Shown piece after piece: positions 25,152-33,496 of a stretch of 64,000 bases of DNA. How positions within the stretch are numbered: position 1 is the stretch's first letter; each line of letters begins with the position of its first letter. The DNA lies in contig NZ_SNWP01000011.1 of assembly GCF_004361915.1 (NCBI RefSeq), forward strand, positions 992,001-1,056,000, written 5' to 3'. The notes under the pieces are model-generated. The model did no database searches. It was given only the letters and a program-made list of their open reading frames with translations, and was not told where the DNA came from. The stretch is from Sediminibacterium goheungense (lineage in GTDB: Bacteria; Bacteroidota; Bacteroidia; Chitinophagales; Chitinophagaceae). Both the position numbers and the translations under genes were made by a program.

Positions 25152-26375
25152 TTATGCTGAGATATAAGTTTCCAGACGTTCTTCTACGCCATAAAATGAA
25201 GCCAGTTTCCTGATGGTAGATTCTACTACTGCATCCGGACAGCTGGCGCCACTGGTCATAAGTATCCGGACAGTATCTTTTTCAGGTAGATAGTGTTCAA
25301 CTGTGGTCTGTTCTTTTGTTCGCCAGTTGCGGTTAAGTATAGTTGTTTTACTAATGAGCTTATCTGCGGCGTCAATAAAATAAGTAGGTAATTTTTCTTC
25401 ACATAATTCAACCAGATGCGATGAATTGCTGCTGTTGTATCCTCCTATTACAATAGCCAGATCGGCAGTAGTATTGGCAAGCATACCTGTTACTGCGGTT
25501 TGGTTATCATTGGTAGCATAACACAATGTATCTCTGGTATCGGCAAAGCGTTCTGCTATATTAGCAGCCGTAAGTTGAAAATGACGTATAAAAACAGATT
25601 TCAGGTAGTCTGAAATAGCCTGTGTATCAGAAGCCAGCTGTGTGGTTTGATTCACCACGCCGATACGCTGCAGATCTGTTTCAATATTAAAACCGGTTGA
25701 AAAACGACCTGCAAATTCCGTATAAAAATCAGTTGATTTCTTTTCGCCGGTAATATATTTAGCCAGTTCAATCGTTTCGTTCATATCATTTACCACTACT
25801 GTTGGCGTGTGGTGGGAAGCGTGTGAAAAAGTAGCTCTGGTTTCTTCGTGCTGTGGTTTGCCATGCACCACAATACTGTAACCTTTAGCCGCAATCTGTT
25901 CACTCCGGTTCCATACTTTTTCGACAAAGGGGCAGGTGGTATTGTATTTTTCAGTAGGGATACCTTTTGCTGAAAGGAGGGCCTCCATTTCAAGGGTAGT
26001 GCCGAATGCTGGAATAATCACTACGTCTTCAGCAGTTAATGAGTCTAAAGAAATCAACTCATTTCCTTTGGTATCCTGTAAAAACTGAACGCCTTTGGAT
26101 AAGAGATCCGCATTAACCTGTGGATTATGAATCATTTCACTCAATAAAAAAATCCGCTTACCTGGATTTTCCTCGATGGTACGAAAGGCAATTTCAATGG
26201 CATTCTCCACGCCATAACAAAAACCAAAATGACGGGCAAGGAAGATCTGAAGCGGACCCAGATCGAGAAGGGTGGGCGTAAAATCTTTTTTAAGTTTATC
26301 CTGCTCTTTTCTTTTTTGCTTGATACCCGCAATCAGCGGGCTTCTATAACCTACAGGCACGTTGAACTGCTTCAT
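25152..26375 (-). CDS. ispH: 4-hydroxy-3-methylbut-2-enyl diphosphate reductase
   Basis: This is the last step of the MEP isoprenoid pathway, giving IPP and DMAPP. From the ATG at 26375 it is 407 residues, the long form common in Bacteroidota. The three Fe-S cluster cysteines are in HFGFCYGVENA, NTTCPFVEKVW and SGASCPDAVVE. Conserved His residues are in IHNPQVN and VHGKPQHEE. A frame to 26459 exists, but the perfect -7 box four nt before the ATG argues for the shorter start. It is followed at 15 bp by the SMR exporter. Confidence 0.93.
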   Translation of the reverse strand: MKQFNVPVGYRSPLIAGIKQKRKEQDKLKKDFTPTLLDLGPLQIFLARHFGFCYGVENAIEIAFRTIEENPGKRIFLLSEMIHNPQVNADLLSKGVQFLQDTKGNELISLDSLTAEDVVIIPAFGTTLEMEALLSAKGIPTEKYNTTCPFVEKVWNRSEQIAAKGYSIVVHGKPQHEETRATFSHASHHTPTVVVNDMNETIELAKYITGEKKSTDFYTEFAGRFSTGFNIETDLQRIGVVNQTTQLASDTQAISDYLKSVFIRHFQLTAANIAERFADTRDTLCYATNDNQTAVTGMLANTTADLAIVIGGYNSSNSSHLVELCEEKLPTYFIDAADKLISKTTILNRNWRTKEQTTVEHYLPEKDTVRILMTSGASCPDAVVESTIRKLASFYGVEERLETYISA

Positions 26376-26379
26376 GCCG

Positions 26380-26387
26380 CAAAGATA
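26380..26387 (-). promoter_or_regulatory. -7 box TATCTTTG before ispH
   Basis: On the minus strand TATCTTTG is followed by CGGC and the ATG of ispH. A 4-nt gap implies a leaderless transcript. The 168-bp gap to the divergent DUF1080 gene also holds decayed 7-bp words (for example AATGGCC near 26400 and the complementary CCATTAGCTATT near 26495), a possible further heptad element. Confidence 0.55.
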
Positions 26388-26543
26388 GGGCATAGCGAAT
26401 GGCCGATACCTGATCCTACCCGATTTTCTCCGTTTACCGATAAAAAATCCATAATTCACCCTTTCCCAATTTCTATTTATGATGAACGATTTGCCATTAG
26501 CTATTTCTCCCTATCTTCCCTATACCAAAACTAACTATTGCGC

Positions 26544-27272
26544 ATGTCGAACCATATGTTTCTGCAGGCTTGTCTTATCGTAAGCGGAGGTTTAGTTATC
26601 GGAGCCGCACCGAAAGAAAAAACTATATTCACTACCATCTCACGTCATCGCGACGCACAGCAAAAAGGCTGGAAAAGTTTATTCAATAGTAAAACCCTGG
26701 CCGGCTGGAGAACCTATCAGCAGAAAGAATCTGATGCATGGTCTGTGCAAAACGGAGTACTGTATTGTAAAGGGAATACAGACAGCAATACAAAACATGC
26801 TGACCTGATTACAGAAGAATCCTTCGAAAATTTTGAATTATCGCTGGAATGGAAAATTGCAAAAGGCGCTAACAGCGGTATTGTATATCTTGTTTCTGAA
26901 GCATTTCCTGCCAGTTACCATAGCGGACCGGAATATCAGCTGATTGATGATAAAGGCTATCCGGCTAAACTGGAAGACTGGCAAAAGACCGGTGCCAACT
27001 ATGCGATGAATGCACCTGTGGAAGATGCTACCAGACCAGCCGGTGAATGGAACCATACACGTATTATTGTAAACCACGGAAAAGTACAGCATTGGCTCAA
27101 TGGTAAAATGATCGTATCCTATACTTTATGGGATGAAGAATGGAAAAAGAATAAAGCGGCCGGTAAGTGGAAAGATGTCCCGTCTTATGGTAGCGTACAA
27201 TCCGGTCACATTGCTTTACAGGATCATGGCGGAGAAGCCTGGTTCAGGGAAATAAGGATCAGGAGACTTTAA
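26544..27272 (+). CDS. DUF1080 (3-keto-disaccharide hydrolase-like) protein
   Basis: This 242-residue protein starts at the ATG at 26544; an in-frame TTG lies two codons earlier. The N-terminus has a short hydrophobic stretch (FLQACLIVSGGLVIGAAP), probably a signal peptide. The concanavalin-like DUF1080 domain covers the rest: GWKSLFNSKTLAGWRTYQ, ADLITEESFENFELSLEWK, SGIVYLVSEA, GPEYQLIDD, and the C-terminal HIALQDHGGEAWFREIRIR. Characterised relatives hydrolyse 3-keto-O-glycosides or bind glycans. The trehalase operon a few kb away is suggestive but not linked. Confidence 0.88.
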   Translation: MSNHMFLQACLIVSGGLVIGAAPKEKTIFTTISRHRDAQQKGWKSLFNSKTLAGWRTYQQKESDAWSVQNGVLYCKGNTDSNTKHADLITEESFENFELSLEWKIAKGANSGIVYLVSEAFPASYHSGPEYQLIDDKGYPAKLEDWQKTGANYAMNAPVEDATRPAGEWNHTRIIVNHGKVQHWLNGKMIVSYTLWDEEWKKNKAAGKWKDVPSYGSVQSGHIALQDHGGEAWFREIRIRRL

Positions 27273-27274
27273 TT

Positions 27275-27352
27275 TGGTGAGCAGTGAGTAGTCAGTAGTG
27301 AGTAATAATAAAAAGAGCATCCTACTCACCGCTCACTACTCACTACTCACTA
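27275..27352. repeat. Heptad-repeat inverted element E overlapping a promoter
   Basis: Two 30-bp arms (27275-27304 and 27323-27352, 18-nt loop) match with about five mismatches. Both are phased 7-bp words of the AGTGAGT type. The right arm runs into the -7 box TATCTTTG (27351-27358) of the ABC-F gene, so hairpin and promoter are physically joined. It is situated between two genes in the same direction. Confidence 0.75.
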
Positions 27353-27358
27353 TCTTTG
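27351..27358 (+). promoter_or_regulatory. -7 box TATCTTTG before the ABC-F gene
   Basis: This is a perfect TAnnTTTG match four nt before the ATG at 27363 (TATCTTTGCCCCATG). It implies transcription starts at the start codon. The same arrangement with the same octamer is seen at ispH. Confidence 0.55.
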
Positions 27359-27362
27359 CCCC

Positions 27363-29258
27363 ATGCATTACGTGTCGGTAGAAGGGCTCACCAAGAGTTA
27401 CGGAATCAATCCTCTTTTCAGTAACATTTCATTTCATATCAATGAAGGAGACAAAGTTGCACTCATCGCCAGAAATGGTGTTGGAAAGTCTACTTTATTG
27501 CGTATTCTCGCTGGTCAGGAAACAGCAGACGAAGGTAAATGCTGGATCAATAAAGAAGTAACGGTGGCACTTTTTGAGCAGGAACCCCAGTTTAATGAAG
27601 ATAAATCCGTACTGGAGAATATATTTCATCTCGAACATCCGATTATTACCGCTATTCGCGCATACGAAGCTGCGGCAGAATCGGAAGATGGTCACCAGAT
27701 AGCAGAAGCCATTAGTAGGATGGATGAACTGGGAGCCTGGGACTTTGAAGCAAAAGTTAAGCAGATACTCGGCAAACTGAATATTCATCATTTGCAAAAT
27801 CCTGTGAAAAGTTTGAGTGGCGGGCAACGTAAAAGGGTTGCACTGGCCAAAACATTGATAGATATTGGATTTGAGCATAAACATACCCTGCTCATGATGG
27901 ATGAGCCAACCAATCACCTGGATGTTGAAATGATTGAATGGCTCGAACATTACCTGAATGCAGAGAATATTACACTTTTACTGGTTACACACGATCGGTA
28001 CTTTTTAGACGCCGTTTGTGATGAGATATGGGAGCTGGAAAGAGAAAATATGTATGTGTACAAAGGTGATTATGAAAATTATATAGAGAAGAAAGCTGCA
28101 CGTATAGAAAGTGAGCAGGCCAGTATTGATAAAGCACGCAACCAATACAGAAAAGAACTGGAGTGGATGCGTAAACAACCCAAGGCAAGAACCACCAAAA
28201 GTAAAAGCCGGCAGGATAATTTTTACGAAGTAGAAGCCAGGGCCAAACAGAAAATGGAAGATGCCAAACTTCAACTGGAAGTGAAGATGAGCAGGCTGGG
28301 CGGGAAAGTAGTGGAAATGAAAAAAGTATATAAGTCCTATGGTGACCTGCCTATTTTAAAAGGATTCGATTATACATTCAGCAAAGGAGAAAGAGTAGGC
28401 GTCATTGGAAAAAACGGCGTAGGTAAGTCTACCTTTCTGAATATTATCCAACAACTGGAAACGGCGGATAGTGGCAAAATTAATATTGGTGATACCGTCA
28501 TTTTCGGCAATTTTTCACAACAGGGTTTACAGATCAAAGAAGACCTGCGCGTCATTGAATACGTGAAAACTTTTGCTGAAAGCTTTCCATTGGCAAAAGG
28601 TGGAAGTTTAAGTGCGGCACAGTTTCTGGAGCTGTTTCTTTTTCCTCCGGATAAGCAATACACTTACCTGAGTTCCTTGAGTGGGGGCGAAAAGAAAAGG
28701 CTGCAACTATTGACCATTTTATTCAGGAACCCTAATTTCCTGATACTGGATGAACCCACAAATGACCTTGATCTGCCAACATTGGCGGTACTGGAGAATT
28801 TTCTGAGCGATTATCAGGGCTGCGTAATGATTGTTTCGCACGACAGGTATTTTATGGACAGATTGGTAGACCACTTGTTTGTTTTTGAAGGTGGTGGAGA
28901 AGTAAGAGATTTTCCAGGTAACTATACCCAATACCGAATCTGGCAAAAAGAGCAGGAACAGACTGTAGCAGAAACTTCCGCCAACCAGCCAGATAAAAAA
29001 CAGCAGGAGAATAATACTACTGCTAATGAAGCTGTTGCCAGAAAGAAAATGGGATTCAAAGAAAAAAGAGAATTTGAGTTATTGGAAAAAGAATTACCAG
29101 CACTGGAAAAAGAAAAAGAACAGATTGCCGAACAAATGAGTAAAGGAGATCTTTCATTCGAAGAAATATCCAAACTCAGCGATCGTATGGTGGCTATTAC
29201 CCATGAACTCGAAACAAAAGAAATGCGTTGGCTGGAGCTCAGTGAAATGCAATCATAG
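27363..29258 (+). CDS. ABC-F family ATPase (Uup-like)
   Basis: This 631-residue protein has two ATP-binding cassettes and no membrane segments. Walker A motifs are ARNGVGKST (about 36-44) and GKNGVGKST (about 350). Signatures are SLSGGQRKRVALAKTL and SLSGGEKKRLQLL, and Walker B sequences are LLMMDEPTNHLD and FLILDEPTNDLD. A linker with RKQPKARTTKSKSRQ and a C-terminal coiled coil (about 570-631) place it near Uup. ABC-F proteins act on the ribosome or on DNA-related processes rather than transport. There is no sign that it is a resistance determinant. Confidence 0.93.
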   Translation: MHYVSVEGLTKSYGINPLFSNISFHINEGDKVALIARNGVGKSTLLRILAGQETADEGKCWINKEVTVALFEQEPQFNEDKSVLENIFHLEHPIITAIRAYEAAAESEDGHQIAEAISRMDELGAWDFEAKVKQILGKLNIHHLQNPVKSLSGGQRKRVALAKTLIDIGFEHKHTLLMMDEPTNHLDVEMIEWLEHYLNAENITLLLVTHDRYFLDAVCDEIWELERENMYVYKGDYENYIEKKAARIESEQASIDKARNQYRKELEWMRKQPKARTTKSKSRQDNFYEVEARAKQKMEDAKLQLEVKMSRLGGKVVEMKKVYKSYGDLPILKGFDYTFSKGERVGVIGKNGVGKSTFLNIIQQLETADSGKINIGDTVIFGNFSQQGLQIKEDLRVIEYVKTFAESFPLAKGGSLSAAQFLELFLFPPDKQYTYLSSLSGGEKKRLQLLTILFRNPNFLILDEPTNDLDLPTLAVLENFLSDYQGCVMIVSHDRYFMDRLVDHLFVFEGGGEVRDFPGNYTQYRIWQKEQEQTVAETSANQPDKKQQENNTTANEAVARKKMGFKEKREFELLEKELPALEKEKEQIAEQMSKGDLSFEEISKLSDRMVAITHELETKEMRWLELSEMQS

Positions 29259-29313
29259 CGATGGTTTCTTTAAGCGGCAGTAGTCTGGTAGGTAATCAAC
29301 TCCTCGCTAATAC

Positions 29314-30414
29314 TTACACTAAGTGAAAAGGTAAAGACTTGGTTTCTTTTCCGTTCATAATCACAGATAGTTGATGCTTGCCTGTATAAAACACCCTTGT
29401 GGTAATAGGTTTGAAGCTTTGTCTTCTGTGAACTGAAATTTTCTCACCCGAAAGCAAATCTCTTTCACTGATTTTAAAAACCTTTTTGGAAAGAGAGCCA
29501 TTGTTTTTCAGGTAATATACAGCGTACTCCAATCGAAGTGTTTGTGTTTTTTTGCTGGTATTCTCTAAAGTAAATCCAAACTCAAGGTAAGATCCAATCG
29601 CTACTGTTGGGGTATGGATTTTAAAATTGCTTAGTTTAAAGTGGTCGGCAGTAAGTTTATAAAAAGAAAGTACGGTAGCGTTACCGGCTTTTAATAAAGT
29701 TCTGAGTCCGTGTTTAATGATGGCATCGGTTTCAGCACTCAGCCCTTTCCACTTTTTGGCAATCCGTAAAGCGATAGCAGGGTTATCTTTTGAAATATCA
29801 TTGAGGTTATTGGCAACACTTCTTCTCACTATTTCACAGCTATCCTGTTTCAGGTTTTCGAGTATGGGCAAAATAGGTGCAGGATCTTTTTTTAGTTTGG
29901 GTAATGCCATGGCCCAGGGTAAACGGGGTCGGCAACCTTCTGTAGCCAGGCGTCGCACATGCCTGCTTTTATGTGTTGACCATTCTAACATTTTTGGAAT
30001 CATCTTATCCTCATAGCGGATAATAAAATGGCGGATAGCAAATTCACAGGTGATGAACTGGGTTAATTTTTCCATGGCAGTAACAGAAGCTGTATAATGA
30101 TCGAGACCATAGAGATAAATGTATTCAGGCAGGAAAAGGTATTCAATGCTGCTGGCTGCAGGGCCATTCATTTTTATCTGATCTGTAAATTTTAGTAAGA
30201 GAGGAGCTGCTTTGCTATAATCTTTTGGTAAGAAATGATGTAATACATGTGCGGTGTGAGCCATTCTTTCTTTGAGTTCATAATCTGCAAAAGCGGGTAT
30301 GAAAATTTTTTCAAGAAACTTCTTTTTATCAGTAGACGGAATGGTCTTTTGTAATGTATCGGCCAATTGTTTATAGAAAGCCAGAGAGTATAAATCTTTT
30401 AATAGTGTACTCAT
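29314..30414 (-). CDS. AlkC/AlkD-like DNA alkylation repair protein
   Basis: This 366-residue protein is built of HEAT-like helical repeats over residues about 20-240, with SRHVRRLATEGCRPRLPWAM, the signature of the AlkC/AlkD superfamily of DNA glycosylases that remove alkylated purines. The last 110 residues are beta-rich (IHTPTVAIGSYLEFGFTLEN to the end) and fit the Ig-like C-terminal domain known from AlkC, which supports AlkC over AlkD. It is a single gene, convergent with the ABC-F gene; the 55-bp gap between them has no evident hairpin. Confidence 0.85.
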   Translation of the reverse strand: MSTLLKDLYSLAFYKQLADTLQKTIPSTDKKKFLEKIFIPAFADYELKERMAHTAHVLHHFLPKDYSKAAPLLLKFTDQIKMNGPAASSIEYLFLPEYIYLYGLDHYTASVTAMEKLTQFITCEFAIRHFIIRYEDKMIPKMLEWSTHKSRHVRRLATEGCRPRLPWAMALPKLKKDPAPILPILENLKQDSCEIVRRSVANNLNDISKDNPAIALRIAKKWKGLSAETDAIIKHGLRTLLKAGNATVLSFYKLTADHFKLSNFKIHTPTVAIGSYLEFGFTLENTSKKTQTLRLEYAVYYLKNNGSLSKKVFKISERDLLSGEKISVHRRQSFKPITTRVFYTGKHQLSVIMNGKETKSLPFHLV

Positions 30415-30478
30415 GCAATACTTATTTTAAGAAAGTTCCACCATTCTCTTTTTACGGGGAAATGAATTTTATAAATGG

Positions 30479-31315
30479 TTATAGGAGGAAAATTGCAGCG
30501 TCAGCCTGATTTTTTTCCTGATCAGGTAATGTGCCCAGTTCCAGTAATTTTTTTACAGCTGTTTTACCTGCTACTCCCAGTGATAGGGAAAAATCATTTA
30601 CATAGAGGTCGATATGTTGCCGCATCACATCTTCACTCATTTCCTGCGCATGTGTTTTTACATAGTCTGATACGGCTGGGTAATGCGCAAAAGCGTATTC
30701 AACACTCTGGCGGATGAGTTGATCTATTTGTTTCGCAATAGAATCTGTTACCCTTTTATGTGCCACAATGCCTCCCAGCGGAATAGGAAGGCCTGTTTGT
30801 TCCTCCCAATAGTTGCCGAGATCAAGCAGTTTGTGTAGTCCTTTTTGCTGATAGGTAAAACGGTTCTCATGTATGATGACACCAGCGTCTACCTTCTCTG
30901 CTAATACCAGTTCTTCTATTTCATGGAATACATGAAAGCTTTTGTTGACAGCCTCCGGATACGCCAGTGAAAAAAGTAAATGTGCTGTAGTATTTTTTCC
31001 GGGAATGGCAACCTGTTTTTGCTGCACCTGCGAAAGGTCAATAGACTGGTCTTTTACAATGAGTAAGGGGCCTACACCTTTTCCCAATGCACCGCCACTG
31101 TTTAATACCCTGTACTGATGCAATACCAAAGGCAGTACACCATAACTTATTTTAGTTATGTCGAGTTTCCCCTCAATGGCCCATTGGTTAAGGGTCTGCA
31201 CATCTTCGAGCACTACATCAAAAGAAAAGCCCTTTGTATCAATTTTTTGATTCACCAAAGCATCAAAAATAAAAGTATCATTAGGGCAGGGGGAGAAGCC
31301 GAGGGAGAAATGCAT
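30479..31315 (-). CDS. mqnD: 1,4-dihydroxy-6-naphthoate synthase
   Basis: This enzyme works late in the futalosine route to menaquinone, cyclising cyclic dehypoxanthine futalosine products to 1,4-dihydroxy-6-naphthoate. From the ATG at 31315 it is 278 residues, starting LGFSPCPNDTFIFDAL, the family signature. GKNTTAHLLFSLAYPE and DAGVIIHENRFTYQQKGL are further conserved blocks of this periplasmic-binding-protein-like fold. The frame to 31354 adds 13 residues encoded by a TTTGAAAA repeat and is unlikely. mqnB lies upstream on the same strand. Confidence 0.92.
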   Translation of the reverse strand: MHFSLGFSPCPNDTFIFDALVNQKIDTKGFSFDVVLEDVQTLNQWAIEGKLDITKISYGVLPLVLHQYRVLNSGGALGKGVGPLLIVKDQSIDLSQVQQKQVAIPGKNTTAHLLFSLAYPEAVNKSFHVFHEIEELVLAEKVDAGVIIHENRFTYQQKGLHKLLDLGNYWEEQTGLPIPLGGIVAHKRVTDSIAKQIDQLIRQSVEYAFAHYPAVSDYVKTHAQEMSEDVMRQHIDLYVNDFSLSLGVAGKTAVKKLLELGTLPDQEKNQADAAIFLL

Positions 31316-31350
31316 TTTAATTTGAAAATTTGAAAATTTGAAAATATTTT

Positions 31351-31413
31351 TCACTACTCACTACTCACTACTCACTACTCACTACTCACCATTCACCATT
31401 GACCATTCACCAT
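31351..31413. repeat. Single-arm heptad array F (nine units)
   Basis: Nine contiguous 7-bp units: TCACTAC five times, then TCACCAT-type units, ending exactly at the stop codon of mqnB (31414). No opposite arm is present. To its left is a short direct repeat of TTTGAAAA type (31321-31345). This is the cleanest demonstration that the family is a tandem 7-mer rather than a fixed palindrome. Confidence 0.8.
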
Positions 31414-32082
31414 TCACGCAATCCGGTACAACTTATCCATGTACTTCAGCAATGTATCATTCAGTGCTTCCAGTGATTCTTTTATTTTCCAGTTAGCCTT
31501 GTTTCTTTCTCCGATATAGTTGGAGATGGCGCGCATCTGGAGAAATGGGATATTTGCTTCGCGACATACATAATGCAATGATGCCCCTTCCATACTTTCA
31601 ATATCAGGGCTGTATTTTTTGGTAAGCTGTTCTATTCGCTTTGGGTTAGTGGTTATTTCATTTACAGTAATAGAACTGAGCTCAGGCAGTTTCAACAGGT
31701 TGTAGGTTGATAACCAGGGATTAGGCAGTTTTCTTTTTTCAAACGGATGATAGCTGCTTTTTTCCAGTTTCAGATCGAACAGGTCTTTCCATTTACCGTC
31801 TTCTTCAACACCCATATCGCCCAGTATTTCTTCTTTTACCAGTACCACTTTTCCCAATGCCATTTTTTTCTGGAAAGTACCTGCAATACCTATCTGAATA
31901 ATAAGATCGGGTTTTTCTTCGCTCACCAATCTGGTTAATGATACCGCACTGGCCAACATACCAACGCCCGACTGGTGGAACCGAACTTTTAAACGCTGGC
32001 TCTCACCCGTATATAAATTATTGATATTCAAAAAACCAGGCATCCATTCTCCGACAGTGGCGGCAGTAATGATAACACGCAT
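31414..32082 (-). CDS. mqnB: Futalosine hydrolase
   Basis: This 222-residue nucleoside phosphorylase-like enzyme splits futalosine into hypoxanthine and dehypoxanthine futalosine in menaquinone synthesis. Motifs are IITAATVGEWMP at the N-terminus, the purine-ribose loop LIIQIGIAGTF, and the C-terminal SIESMEGASLHYVCREAN with the catalytic Glu/Asp region and RAISNYIGERN. The neighbouring mqnD supports the futalosine rather than the MTA/SAH nucleosidase assignment. A TACTTTTA element upstream is a weak -7 candidate. Confidence 0.92.
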   Translation of the reverse strand: MRVIITAATVGEWMPGFLNINNLYTGESQRLKVRFHQSGVGMLASAVSLTRLVSEEKPDLIIQIGIAGTFQKKMALGKVVLVKEEILGDMGVEEDGKWKDLFDLKLEKSSYHPFEKRKLPNPWLSTYNLLKLPELSSITVNEITTNPKRIEQLTKKYSPDIESMEGASLHYVCREANIPFLQMRAISNYIGERNKANWKIKESLEALNDTLLKYMDKLYRIA

Positions 32083-32226
32083 AAGGGCGTTTTTTGGTGA
32101 TTATTCTGGATCTAAAAGTACAGCTTTTAAAAGTGGATTTCATCCGCAACCGTTGTTGGTCAGGCGCCCAATAAAGGTGGTGCAGGGCTAATGAAGAATG
32201 GCTTACTCAAAACCCCTCAACTTTCG

Positions 32227-32234
32227 TAGCTTTG
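32227..32234 (+). promoter_or_regulatory. -7 box TAGCTTTG
   Basis: This perfect TAnnTTTG box is 16 nt before the ATG at 32251 of the first pterin synthase. It supports that ATG over the in-frame GTG at 32245. Confidence 0.45.
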
Positions 32235-32250
32235 CGAAAATTTTGTGTTG

Positions 32251-32658
32251 ATGGTGTATTTAACGAGGCAGGAGCATTTTAACGCTGCCCATAAATTATA
32301 TAATCCCCGCTGGAGCAAAGAACAGAACGAAGCCGTTTTCGGGGTTTGTGCCAATGAAAACTGGCATGGGCATAATTATGATCTTTTTGTTACTATTAAA
32401 GGTAATCCCGACCCCGACACCGGATTTCTCTATGATGTTAAAAAGCTGAGTAAGCTGATTAAGGAGCATGTAATCGACAAACTGGACCATAAAAACCTGA
32501 ATCTGGATGTTGATTTTATGAAAGACCAGCTTTGCAGCACCGAAAACCTCGCTATTGCCATCTGGCAGCAATTACAGCCACATTTGCCGCAACAGGTTGA
32601 ATTACATTGTATTAAGTTGTATGAGACCCCCAGAATTTATGTGGAATACTTTGGGTAG
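32251..32658 (+). CDS. 6-carboxy/6-pyruvoyl-tetrahydropterin synthase, copy 1
   Basis: This 135-residue T-fold protein of the QueD/PTPS family has zinc ligands in FNAAHKLYN and WHGHNYDL, the catalytic Cys in VFGVCANENWHGHNY, and the second catalytic His in LDHKNLN with a C-terminal Glu in YETPRIYVEY. It acts on 7,8-dihydroneopterin triphosphate made by FolE, either for queuosine or a tetrahydropterin cofactor. A close paralogue (about half the residues identical by eye) and folE lie downstream, so the pair probably has split roles. Confidence 0.88.
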   Translation: MVYLTRQEHFNAAHKLYNPRWSKEQNEAVFGVCANENWHGHNYDLFVTIKGNPDPDTGFLYDVKKLSKLIKEHVIDKLDHKNLNLDVDFMKDQLCSTENLAIAIWQQLQPHLPQQVELHCIKLYETPRIYVEYFG

Positions 32659-32660
32659 TT

Positions 32661-32688
32661 TATAGGTTATGGCTGATAGCAGATGGGT
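32661..32688. repeat. Heptad array K (four units, one arm)
   Basis: Four phased 7-bp words begin 3 nt after the stop of pterin synthase copy 1 (for example TATGGCT, then GATAGCA). No clear matching arm is found downstream, so this is a lone arm like element F but more decayed. Confidence 0.5.
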
Positions 32689-33085
32689 AAGGCAGTAGCT
32701 TTCTGCTCATATAAACAGTGGGCCATTACTTCGTTTAATTTTTCTTTCCGCTATTTTAAACAAAATAACATCCCTTATGTTAGTTATAACGTATGTACCT
32801 TTGTTATAGGGATGTCTTAGATACCTGACCAACAAATTATATACAGCTATAGCCTAACGGCTATGGTTTAGGAACAGACATTCAAGCGTTGTTATAAATG
32901 AAAGGCTTACGAATGCCGGGCCACTTGATCAGCACACTTCTGAAACAGTGCCAGGCCATTGATAACATACTCACTTGATGAATAGATTGTAAAACCCGGG
33001 TTTCTGTAGTTGAAGTGTGCGACGCAACGGAAGTTGACGGATGATCGGTTGTCGGGATCATAATTCCCGTGAATAAGAATTGAAT
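32689..33085 (+). other. Gene-free gap with several inverted repeats (possible structured leader)
   Basis: This is about 400 bp without a supportable ORF. It holds a stem CATCCCT/AGGGATG (32769-32775 with 32808-32814) that encloses a TACCTTTG -7 box (32796-32803). An 8-bp hairpin (32847-32854 with 32859-32866, loop TAAC) follows. There is also a long-range 9-bp stem GCACACTTC/GAAGTGTGC (32932-32940 with 33012-33020) with an inner ACAG/CTGT pair. Together these could be a structured 5' leader of the second pterin synthase-folE pair. I match it to no known riboswitch class. Confidence 0.4.
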
Positions 33086-33496
33086 ATGGAAAAAGTAGCG
33101 GTCTTCAGAAAAGAACATTTTAATGCGGCACACAGGTTGCATAACCCTGACTGGTCGGATGAAATGAACAAAAAGGTTTTTGGGCTTTGCAACAACCCTA
33201 ACTATCATGGTCATAATTATGAACTGATTGTTCAGTTAACAGGTGTACCGGATGCGCAAACAGGGTATGTCTACGATATGAAATTACTGAGTGATATCAT
33301 TCAGGAAGAAATAATAAAAAGATTTGATCATAAAAACTTAAACCTCGATACAGTTGAGTTTGCAACATTAAATCCTACGGCAGAAAATATTGCTATAGTT
33401 ATTTACCGGCTGTTGCGTGCCAGACTGGATAAGGCCTTAGACTTAAAAATTAGATTGTATGAAACAGAACGAAACTTTGTTGAATATCCGGCTTAA
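33086..33496 (+). CDS. 6-carboxy/6-pyruvoyl-tetrahydropterin synthase, copy 2
   Basis: This 136-residue paralogue of the gene at 32251 keeps every catalytic element: FNAAHRLHN, VFGLCNNPNYHGHNYEL, FDHKNLNLD and YETERNFVEY. The start is the ATG at 33086; the frame begins with a TTG two codons earlier. Its last 38 nt overlap the folE reading frame in another phase, so the two are translationally linked. With FolE feeding dihydroneopterin triphosphate, this copy is the better candidate for the enzyme acting directly on FolE's product. Confidence 0.88.
   Translation: MEKVAVFRKEHFNAAHRLHNPDWSDEMNKKVFGLCNNPNYHGHNYELIVQLTGVPDAQTGYVYDMKLLSDIIQEEIIKRFDHKNLNLDTVEFATLNPTAENIAIVIYRLLRARLDKALDLKIRLYETERNFVEYPA

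Noticed and set aside
31351..31413. CRISPR-like array
   Set aside because: Units are only 7 bp with no spacers and there are no cas genes in the window.
32882..33214. Minus-strand ORF of 110 codons between the two pterin synthases
   Set aside because: It overlaps the start of the second synthase in antisense, has no recognisable motif and no promoter. The gap is better explained as non-coding.
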